Shown here in pieces: positions 41,302 to 47,740 of a DNA stretch of 47,740 nucleotides (position 1 is the first letter of the stretch; every line of letters starts with the position of its first letter). The stretch is from Bacillota bacterium (lineage in GTDB: Bacteria > Bacillota > Sulfobacillia > RBS10-35 > JAJYVN01). The notes below the pieces were generated by a model that worked only from the letters and a program-made list of their open reading frames with translations, was not told the DNA's origin and made no database searches. Position numbers and translations under genes: made by a program. The stretch covers positions 1 to 47,740 of the forward strand of contig JAJYVV010000007.1 in assembly GCA_021791815.1 (NCBI GenBank), given 5' to 3'.

Positions 41302-41627
41302 CGCGGACGCCGGACGGACCCCGCCGGCCCCCGTCCCGGCCGCCCCGCCGCCGTCGCTCCAGAAGTAGCGGACCTCGCGCCCGTCGGGGCGCCGCTCCAC
41401 CTGCTCGCGCACCGCTCCCGCCGCCCCCTTCGGACCCCCGCCGCGGCCGTCCACGGGCATGGCTGCGGCGGGCCCCGAGACCCCCGGCGCCCGCGTCCCG
41501 GACGGCACTTGGAGGCCGGACGGCCGTTTTCCTGCCGCGCGGCGCCCGAGTGGACGCGCGCTCGCGGCACCATCCCGCGAAGGCCGCCGGCGGGCCGGCC
41601 CAGGAGGGCGGACCCGGGCCCCTGCGC
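41302..41627 (-). other. Gap between the winged-helix/zinc-ribbon gene and galE
   Basis: About 326 bases without a separate recognised gene. The galE frame remains open through part of it (41302-41460) and contains a protein-like stretch, ERRPDGREVRYFWSDGGG. This may be a galE leader or a small upstream coding piece. No terminator is seen, so the two genes may share a transcript. Confidence 0.4.
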
Positions 41628-41996
41628 TCACTGGGCCTTCGGCAGCGGCCGGCCGCAGGAGGCGCAGAAGTGCCAGTCGTCGTGCGCCCCGGTCCCGCAC
41701 CAGGGACAGAACGCCGACCCGGACGCCGCGTGCCGGCGCCGCCCGCCGCGCGCCGGAGCGGCCGACGCCTCCGGGCGCTGCCGCGGCCGGCCGGCCGGCA
41801 CGCGGAACTCCGTTCCCCGCGGTCCGTGGCTCGTGGTCGACAGCTGCCCGTCGCGCGTGAACTGCTGGATGAAGTAGTACAGGCGCTCCGGCTTCTCGTT
41901 CATCTCCTCGGCGACGGACTTGACGCTGGCCACGAAGCGTCCCCCGCCAGCCCGCACCCGGCGCTGCAACTCGTCGAGAATGTCCTGGCGCTCCAA
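41628..41996 (-). CDS. Winged-helix plus zinc-ribbon protein
   Basis: 122 residues from TTG 41996. The N-terminal ~60 residues (MERQDILDELQRRVRAGGGRF...SVAEEMNEKPERLYYFIQQ...DGQLSTTSHG) look like a winged helix. A basic linker of ~30 residues leads to a C-terminal zinc ribbon CPWCG...CASCG. Architecture suggests a DNA-binding regulator or adaptor. It stands first in the order that runs through galE, galT, galK and ppc, so it might control that operon. No family name is recognised. Confidence 0.65.
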   Translation of the reverse strand: MERQDILDELQRRVRAGGGRFVASVKSVAEEMNEKPERLYYFIQQFTRDGQLSTTSHGPRGTEFRVPAGRPRQRPEASAAPARGGRRRHAASGSAFCPWCGTGAHDDWHFCASCGRPLPKAQ

Positions 41997-42052
41997 TGCC
42001 CCAAGTCCCCTTCCACCCTGCGGCGGCCCGGCCCTGGCCGGCTGCCGAATTC

Positions 42053-42058
42053 AGTATA
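42053..42058 (-). promoter_or_regulatory. Probable -10 box for the minus-strand gal operon
   Basis: TATACT on the minus strand lies about 57 bases upstream of the TTG 41996 start, in a locally AT-rich patch. No consensus -35 stands at 16-18 bases; a TTGCAA is seen 25 bases upstream. Confidence 0.35.
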
Positions 42059-42840
42059 GCAGCATCAGGAAGATTCTCCAGATTTGCAATCCGCCATGCG
42101 CGCGGTTCTTGGCGCGCGGATTCGCACCGGCGCGCGGCACGGTCCGAACAGGCGCCCACAAGGCACAGGAACAGCATGACGGACCGCGGATCACTGGCCG
42201 AACGGCGGCGTTCCGTGGCGAATCAGAGTTCTTCAAGGGGGCGGGGTTGCCGCGCGGTCTTCCGCGCCGGCCGCCGGGTCGGCGAAAGTCTCACGGCCGA
42301 TCGGTGCGCTTCCGGGAAACCCGCCCGCGACGGCGACGCCCGGGATCCACGGAGATGGAACACCCGGTGCACCGCGATGGCGGGTCGCAAGGGAGCGGCC
42401 ATCCGCCGCGGGCCGGGGGGCGACCGCCCACGGCGGTGTGGTCCGCGTGGAGCCGCCGACCATGAGCCGGGGCCCCGCGGCGCAAGACACCCGACGTGGC
42501 GCCCGCGACATCCACGAAAGCCGAAAACGGTGCTCGCCAGGACGGCCACCCGCACCTGGCGGCCCACCGGTAGGTCCGCGTTGCATTCGATGCCTCCGGT
42601 GTCCCGCACCCTCCGGGCCGACGAACTCGCGCAAGGGGAAGTCCGCAAGGCGACCGCGCGTCGCGCGAGCGGATTGCCGGCGCGAGGCGGGGGAACGGCA
42701 CGCTTCCGCGTGGGGGAAGCGACGCGGTCGCTCATGGGGTGAGGGCACCGTCCTGCGGCATCGTGACCCCGGCCGCGGCGGACGGGGACAGGGCGGAACC
42801 GCGTCCGCGGGGCGAAGGCGACGGAGGCCGCGCGGCGCTT

Positions 42841-42867
42841 GCCGCAGGGCGGCCCCGGACCTGCGGC
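42841..42867 (-). terminator. Hairpin after the beta-CASP metallo-hydrolase gene
   Basis: GCCGCAGG (42841-42848) and CCTGCGGC (42860-42867) form a perfect 8-bp stem with an 11-base loop, 18 bases after the stop codon on minus. No T-run follows. Confidence 0.45.
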
Positions 42868-42885
42868 CGGCGTCCCCGTCCAGCC

Positions 42886-45417
42886 TCATGCTTCCGTGCT
42901 TGTGACCTCGAGCGTGTAGCCCGAGGCGGCGAGCACCGCCTGGCGCCAGCGCTCGATGTCCTGCGGAGGGGCCGGGGCCCCCGGCGCGAGCCGGACGCGG
43001 ACGCGCTCTTCGCCCGCGTGGATGCCCGGGCCCTTGACGATCGGGCAGCCCACCGTCGTGCGGACGAGGTCGGCCAGCGCCTGCTGCTGGGGGTGGCGCG
43101 CCACGGCGATCGGCCAGCCGAGCTCGGCCTGGAGGCGGTCGAGGGTCGGGCGATGGCGGCGGCCGACGGCCGGCGTCAGGAAGGCGACCTCGATCACGGC
43201 CCCGCGCCGGCCCAGGCGGTGGACCAGGGCGCCATCCGCCTCGAGCGCGGCGCGGACGGCGGCGCAGGCGGCGTTGATCTCGGAGCGGGACGGGGGCGCG
43301 GCGCCCGAGGCCGGCGCCGACCCATCGCCGAGCGGGGTGCCGGTATCGGCCCGGAGGAGGGAGAGCGCATACCCGGTCTCCGCGTGGTAGGCCTCCTGCG
43401 CGCCGACCACCGCGGCGGGGTCCGCGTCGCCGGCGACCCGGACCGCCACCACGCCGCGGTCGGGGTGCAGGCCAGGCCGGCCCTGGACGGCCAGACCTTC
43501 CGGCACGTGCCGCAGCGCCGCCGCCTGCAGCGCCTCCAGGTCGGGCTGGGGGCGAACGTCGACCTGCCAGCCCGTCTCGGCCCCCAGGGCGGCGATCCGT
43601 TCGGCATGGCGCACGCGCGCCACGTCGGGGAAATGGAAGCGCAGTTCCACGCGCCGCTCGGCGACGTGCAGCCCGGCCCGGGCCAGCGTCGGCTCCGCGG
43701 CGAAGGCGGACGCCAGCAGGGCACGCACGCGGTCCTCGGAGGCGGGGCCGGCGGTCCCCGCGCCGTCCGGGACCCCACCGCCGGCGCGCAGGCGGTGCAG
43801 CCCCGGGCGGTGGTCGTCGGGCTCCCACGGTGAGCCCTCGGCGCGCAGCGCGGCCAGCACCTTCGCCACGCCGGCGGCGGTCGCCGCCCCGTAGTGGCGG
43901 TCGGCGAGTTCGATCGCGCTCCAGGCGCGGTGGGCTCCGGGACCGCGCACGAGGGCGGCGAGCGTCTCCCCGGTCGGGTCGGGGCGCGAGAGGAGGGCCA
44001 CGCGGCGGCGGCCGCGGCCCGCGACGTCGACGCTGTCGCCGTTGGCCGGCAGCCGGCAGTCCAGGCCGAGCGCGGCGATCTTCTCGGCGAGCGCGGGGCG
44101 GGCGTCCGCGTCGCCGTGCACCAGAACGGTGACACCGGGGCGCAGGCGCTCCGCCAGGGAGGCGAGCTCGTCGCCGTCCGCGTGCGCCGAGAGGTTGTAC
44201 CGGGCGACCTCGCAGGCCACGGCGACCTCGGATTCTCCGAGGGGCACCACGCGCGGCTCTTCTCGGCCGGGCGGCCGTTGGGCCAGGTCCAGGAGCCGCC
44301 GGCCCGGCGCCTCCTCGTCCTGGTAGCCGGTGATGAGAATGGCGTGGCGGGGGTCGGCGGCGAGCCGCGCGGCGTAGAAGGCGGACGGCCCGCCCGTGAG
44401 CATCCCCGAACTGGCGACGATCACGGCAGGCGGGCCGGCGAGCAGCGCGGCCCGGTCCTCCGGCTTCCGCACGGGCTGCGTCGAGCCGCGGAAGAACGGG
44501 CTGCCCTCGCGTTCCAGCAGGCGGCGCAGGGCGACAGACCCAGCCGCCCCGTGGGCGGTATAGACGCCGCAGACGGCGCGGACGAGGCCGTCCACCCACA
44601 CCGGCGTTTCGTCGGGCAGCAGCCCGCGACGCCGCGCGTCGGAGAGGATGAGCAGGACCTCCTGGGCTCGCCCGAGGGCGAAGGCCGGGATGAGGCAGTG
44701 GCCGCCGCGGGCGACGACGGCCCGGACCTGGGCGACCAGTCGGGATTCCTCCGCGGCGCGGTCGCTGTGGAGGCGGTTGCCGTACGTGCTCTCGAGGACC
44801 AGGGCGGCGACCCGGCGGCGGGGCGGCACCGCCGTGCCGACGGTGCGCTGGCGGGCGAAGGACACGTCCCCGCTGACGACGACGGTGCCGTCGGGGGTGT
44901 CGAGCAGGACCATGGCGGCGCCCAGGACGTGGCCGGCCGGGAAGAGGGTGACCTCCCAGCCGGCGTCCCCGGCGGCCGGAGGCAGACAGGGCAGGGGCTG
45001 CAGGAGGGGCAGGGGCCGCACGCGGTCCAGCAGGCGGGCGACGGCCGCCTCGCCGTACGCGGGCAGGTCGCCGCCCTCCGCCAGTCGTGCCTCGGCGATG
45101 CGCACCGCGTCCTGCAGCATGACGGACATCAGCGCGGCGGTCGGCGGGCTGGCGATGATCGGAGCGGAGGGGAAGGCCCCGGCCACCAGGGGCAGCGCCC
45201 CGATGTGGTCGGCGTGGGCATGGCTCACGATGACCGCGTCGATCCCGCCCAGGTCCTGCAGGCGGGCGAGGTCGGGCAGGGGATCCGGCGCGCCGGGGCG
45301 GATCCCGGCGTCGACCAGCACGCGGCGTCCGGCGGCCTCCACGACCACGCAACTCGCGCCCACTTCGGACGCGCCGCCGAGGAGATGGAGGCGCAAGCCC
45401 GGAGGCCCTCCCTTCAT
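42886..45417 (-). CDS. Beta-CASP metallo-beta-lactamase-fold hydrolase (RNase-like) with duplicated C-terminal module
   Basis: 843 residues from ATG 45417. The MBL domain has HAHADH (H66, H68, D70, H71), PAGHVLGAAMVLL and SGDVSF. The beta-CASP part has ESTYGNRLH, IPAFALGRAQEVLL, VASSGMLTGGPS and NLSAHADGDEL. This matches CPSF/RNase J-like nucleases that cut or trim RNA. Such enzymes are usually ~450-550 residues. Here a further ~330 residues follow, with a helical stretch and two similar ~95-residue units (about 593-688 and 745-838) sharing the pattern H...L.aE.GW...V...P...AL...G.H....V.VR...GY.L. The units are probably nucleic-acid or protein-binding add-ons. The gene stands alone. Confidence 0.87.
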   Translation of the reverse strand: MKGGPPGLRLHLLGGASEVGASCVVVEAAGRRVLVDAGIRPGAPDPLPDLARLQDLGGIDAVIVSHAHADHIGALPLVAGAFPSAPIIASPPTAALMSVMLQDAVRIAEARLAEGGDLPAYGEAAVARLLDRVRPLPLLQPLPCLPPAAGDAGWEVTLFPAGHVLGAAMVLLDTPDGTVVVSGDVSFARQRTVGTAVPPRRRVAALVLESTYGNRLHSDRAAEESRLVAQVRAVVARGGHCLIPAFALGRAQEVLLILSDARRRGLLPDETPVWVDGLVRAVCGVYTAHGAAGSVALRRLLEREGSPFFRGSTQPVRKPEDRAALLAGPPAVIVASSGMLTGGPSAFYAARLAADPRHAILITGYQDEEAPGRRLLDLAQRPPGREEPRVVPLGESEVAVACEVARYNLSAHADGDELASLAERLRPGVTVLVHGDADARPALAEKIAALGLDCRLPANGDSVDVAGRGRRRVALLSRPDPTGETLAALVRGPGAHRAWSAIELADRHYGAATAAGVAKVLAALRAEGSPWEPDDHRPGLHRLRAGGGVPDGAGTAGPASEDRVRALLASAFAAEPTLARAGLHVAERRVELRFHFPDVARVRHAERIAALGAETGWQVDVRPQPDLEALQAAALRHVPEGLAVQGRPGLHPDRGVVAVRVAGDADPAAVVGAQEAYHAETGYALSLLRADTGTPLGDGSAPASGAAPPSRSEINAACAAVRAALEADGALVHRLGRRGAVIEVAFLTPAVGRRHRPTLDRLQAELGWPIAVARHPQQQALADLVRTTVGCPIVKGPGIHAGEERVRVRLAPGAPAPPQDIERWRQAVLAASGYTLEVTSTEA

Positions 45418-46007
45418 CCCGAGCCGGCACGCGTGGCGGCTTCGACGGGCGGCCGCCTTCGCCTCCACGCGCGGGGACGCCTCCGGCGAGGGCGTGCCGG
45501 CCCGGAGCGGAAGCCCCGGCCGTCCGCGCGGAGGTTGGGAACGGAGGTGCCGCCGACCGCCGCGGACCCGCTTGGCATCCTTCCAGCCGCGCAGTGCGGA
45601 CGAAGGCCAGGGCCGCGAACAGCGTGGGGCCACCGCCCCGCCCACACCGGCGGAAGCGAGGGATCGAACCAGCCCGACACCGGGGGGCGAGCGCCACGGC
45701 CCGCTTGTTCAAGGAGTTGGGACCTACATTCCGCACATCTGGGAGGCGACTTCCCTCGAATTTCGCCGGGCGGAACCCGCGGTTCCTTCGTGCCGTTGGC
45801 CGATCGCTCATCCCCCCTCCCGCGGGCAGGCGACGGCGCCGCGCCGTCCCCCCGGGTCCGCGGAATAGGAGCTCGCCGGAGGTAGTCAGGGCCTCAGCGG
45901 CGTCGACCCGCCACGCCCCAAGTGGATGGCGTGCGCCCAGGTCGCTGCAGCGCTCGGGGAGTCCGCGTCGCCCCTGGACGGGGCGGCCCTGTGGGCGCCC
46001 GCCCGGC
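45418..46007. other. Intergenic region with a compositionally distinct segment
   Basis: About 590 bases without a recognised gene. Within it, about 45640-45790 is less GC-rich than its surroundings and contains GGTTCGATCCC and CTTCCGC on minus, like the 3' end of a tRNA. The arms do not pair, so no tRNA is called. No clear promoter for either flanking minus-strand gene is visible. Confidence 0.4.
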
Positions 46008-47180
46008 TCACTCGGCCAGGAGCGCTTCGGCACGCGCGGCAGGGCGGTGCATGCCGTTGGCCTGCGCGATTTCTCGAATCTCGGCCAGTGTCTCCCGGCG
46101 GGCCGTCCGGTCGCCGAGGCTGTGCAGCGCGCCTGCTGACGCCTCCAGGAAGATCAACCGGGGCACAGGTCCAAGCGCGCCACCATCGCCGGCGAGAAGC
46201 TCACGGCCCTGGGCGGTCAGCCTTTCGGCCCACCGAAGGTTGAGCCGGTTGCCGCGCGCGACGGCAGCCTGCATCGCGAGGGGATAGCTGAGAAGCAGTT
46301 CGAGCCCGCCGTCACCGGGACGGCAGTGGCCGCGGTCGACATGCTCCTCAATCTTGGCAATGTGCCACCGCACTTCCGCGATCGAGGGGCGGCGCCGCGC
46401 GAGCAACCCTCCGAGGTGGGCCCGGTGGCCGGCGATGGGTATTCCGGATGCCACCCTGGGCGGAAGTTCGGCCGCGGCCGCCAGCACGTCCGTAGCGGCC
46501 TGCCAGTGCGGGACCCCGAGTCCGAGGACGAGGTAGGCCTGGGAGCGCGCGATCGCGGCCCGGGCCAGGGCAAAGGTCCGGTCCTGGCCGCCGAGGGCCT
46601 CCAGCCCGAGCTGCTGGGCGCACAGCGCGCACCACAGCGCGTCCGCAGCCTCGCCGACCAGCACCTGCGCGTATGATCGCAACAGCAGGGCCTCGACCTG
46701 CAAGAGCGCGCTGGCGCGAAGGGTGGACGACAGTTCGATGGCGAGTCCCGCCGCCCCCGTGGGAATCTCTGTGAGAGCGGTGACGTTGCCGCCGGCGCCC
46801 GGCGTGTGCGAGAACTGGCGCTCGTACGCCAGGCGCAGCTCGCGGAGCCGCTCCTCGGCCCCTCCTACCGCCGGGCGCCCCCCGGGGGGTGCGGGCGCAC
46901 GCAGGAGGCCCCCCAACCACCGGGCGCTGCTGGCGGCCATCCCGAGGGCAGGGAGGCGCTCGACGAGACTCCGCCCAATCTTGCGCCGTCCGCTGATCAG
47001 TTCGCTGAGGTAGCTTCGCGTGATGCCCAAGGCGACCGCGGCTCTGCCCTGGCTTCCTGCCGTCCGGACGGCGGACGCCAGGCATGCGCGGAGGACCTCC
47101 TGGGTCAAGGTGGTTGCGGCAGAGGTCGACCGCAGGAGGCCCGTGGGCGGAGGTGGGCAGAGGGACTCGGAACCGACCAT
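46008..47180 (-). CDS. HTH regulator with TPR-like helical C-terminal region
   Basis: 390 residues from ATG 47180, chosen for GGGGAGG 5 bases upstream. An N-terminal helix-turn-helix (about 46-68: RAAVALGITRSYLSELISGRRKI) resembles Cro/CI-type DNA binding. The remaining ~300 residues are Ala/Leu-rich helices of repeating ~35-40-residue size (ALCAQQLGLEALG, ARAAIARSQAYLVLG, WAERLTAQGRELLAG), typical of TPR-like sensor regions. Such proteins often sense a peptide or small ligand. The target is unknown and no neighbour suggests one. Codon use is slightly less GC-biased than in the metabolic genes. Confidence 0.68.
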   Translation of the reverse strand: MVGSESLCPPPPTGLLRSTSAATTLTQEVLRACLASAVRTAGSQGRAAVALGITRSYLSELISGRRKIGRSLVERLPALGMAASSARWLGGLLRAPAPPGGRPAVGGAEERLRELRLAYERQFSHTPGAGGNVTALTEIPTGAAGLAIELSSTLRASALLQVEALLLRSYAQVLVGEAADALWCALCAQQLGLEALGGQDRTFALARAAIARSQAYLVLGLGVPHWQAATDVLAAAAELPPRVASGIPIAGHRAHLGGLLARRRPSIAEVRWHIAKIEEHVDRGHCRPGDGGLELLLSYPLAMQAAVARGNRLNLRWAERLTAQGRELLAGDGGALGPVPRLIFLEASAGALHSLGDRTARRETLAEIREIAQANGMHRPAARAEALLAE

Positions 47181-47740
47181 GGCGACCTCCCCGGGGCGAG
47201 GATGGCACGGCCCCGACGGGCAGCGGGCCAGTGGGGGACACGGACCTTTGGCCCTGCCCGCGTCCGGACTTCGGAGCACCCAGATCGAGGAAGCGCCGGA
47301 ACCCAAGCGGTCCCTTCCTGCCTACGGCAATACCCGAGTGCGTGGGGCCTTTCGTGCACGGCGTCGGTTCGGCGCCGGGGTGGGCGCCCCCTTCGCCTTG
47401 GGGGGTCGTCGCCCGCACGAGTCGCCGACAAGGTCTTCCGGCAGGCCCGCGAGCCCCGGCGCCTCGGCGCCCGGGTCAAAACGTGGCACCGGACCCCGGC
47501 GCCCGTGCGCCAAGCGGCGCCCCGACCCGCGCCGTCCGGTGTGACATCTTTTCGTTACCCATAAACCATCCAGGACGCGAGCGCAGCGACGGGGCAGCCA
47601 TGGCTCGGGAGTGGTGCGGCGCAGTGCACGCCGAGGCCGTGGGTGCCTGCGGACGGATGTGCCGGGGCGTCAGAAGCTGGGCGTGGCCGGTGCGGAAGCG
47701 ACGGAGTAGGTCGGAGGACGGTCAAGGCTCCGGCGGGGGG
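47181..47740. other. Right-hand intergenic region
   Basis: No convincing gene. An AT-rich patch (about 47541-47573, CATCTTTTCGTTACCCATAAACC) stands out and could hold a promoter for either strand. A frame starting ATG 47600 stays open to the window edge but has no family motif or ribosome site. Confidence 0.35.

Larger units (their letters stand above)
41997..42885. other. Long intergenic region
   Basis: About 890 bases without a recognisable gene. Open frames occur on both strands but none has family motifs, a ribosome site or consistent codon use. The left end holds an AT-richer patch (42045-42090) with the probable minus-strand promoter. The right end holds the terminator hairpin of the metallo-hydrolase gene. 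It may contain decayed coding sequence, but nothing identifiable remains. Confidence 0.45.

Noticed and set aside
41996-42742. Plus-strand open frame of about 248 codons
   Set aside because: No family motif, no ribosome site, Arg-rich composition typical of frames opposite or beside GC-rich DNA.
45649-45745. Possible tRNA-Leu or tRNA-Sec on minus (GCGGAAT...GGTTCGATCCC...CTTCCGC)
   Set aside because: The T-arm stems around TTCGATC do not pair beyond two bases, no anticodon arm with a sensible loop forms, and the acceptor has mismatches.
47600-47740. Gene start running off the right edge
   Set aside because: Short open frame without a ribosome site or recognisable residues; codon use does not look coding.
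1-47740. CRISPR arrays, insertion sequences, prophage or rRNA genes
   Set aside because: No regularly spaced repeats, transposase or integrase motifs, or rRNA-like segments were seen on either strand.

Overview
The window is very GC-rich, gene-dense bacterial chromosome. Good Shine-Dalgarno sequences (AAGGAGG/GGGGAGG), many GTG and TTG starts, lipoprotein signal peptides, an FMN riboswitch, a caa3-type oxidase and BlaI/M56 and ArsR regulators suggest a Gram-positive-type, aerobic organism. A high-GC member of the Bacillota (Thermaerobacter/Sulfobacillus/Limnochordia-like) or an actinobacterium-like lineage would fit. This placement is inferred from gene content; no rRNA or tRNA gene was found.

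Layout. 1-4733: 3' part of a nucleotidyltransferase/phosphomannomutase fusion, then a GH15 glucoamylase-like enzyme. 4730-9612: a promoter and FMN riboswitch drive ribD-ribE-ribBA, with a polysaccharide-type flippase translationally coupled to ribBA. 9629-12294 (minus): TlpA-like thioredoxin, an Lgt-like membrane protein lacking the usual catalytic residues, and an MFS exporter. 12780-19056: caa3 oxidase operon (ctaC, ctaD, ctaE, ctaF, ctaB), DUF420 protein and a cupredoxin lipoprotein. 19156-23700: two paralogous solute-binding lipoproteins without permeases, separated by a CBM9-like lipoprotein on the other strand. 23799-24806 (minus): TIM-barrel sugar isomerase-like protein.

25348-32714 is a mercury/thiol-redox island. 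It has a CmtR-like ArsR repressor, a small LCCGGP membrane protein, MerA, a membrane protein, a second LCCGGP protein, a thioredoxin-like lipoprotein, CcdA, a BlaI/M56 pair without a beta-lactam sensor domain, a second thioredoxin, and a small membrane ORF interrupted by one in-frame TGA. The same 17-bp palindrome type (CACTA-N7-TAGTG) lies at the promoter of the LCCGGP-thioredoxin-CcdA operon and in the blaI/thioredoxin intergenic region. This points to one BlaI regulon concerned with thiol redox or metal stress rather than beta-lactams, and is the strongest candidate for an undescribed system here.

32987-47180: DUF1992 protein, ACMSD-like amidohydrolase and the distant ribH on plus. On minus lie a Leloir operon (winged-helix/zinc-ribbon gene, galE, galT, galK) running into PEP carboxylase, a long beta-CASP metallo-hydrolase with a duplicated C-terminal module, and an HTH regulator with a helical C-terminal region. 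Intergenic stretches at 41997-42885, 45418-46007 and 47181-47740 have no recognisable gene.
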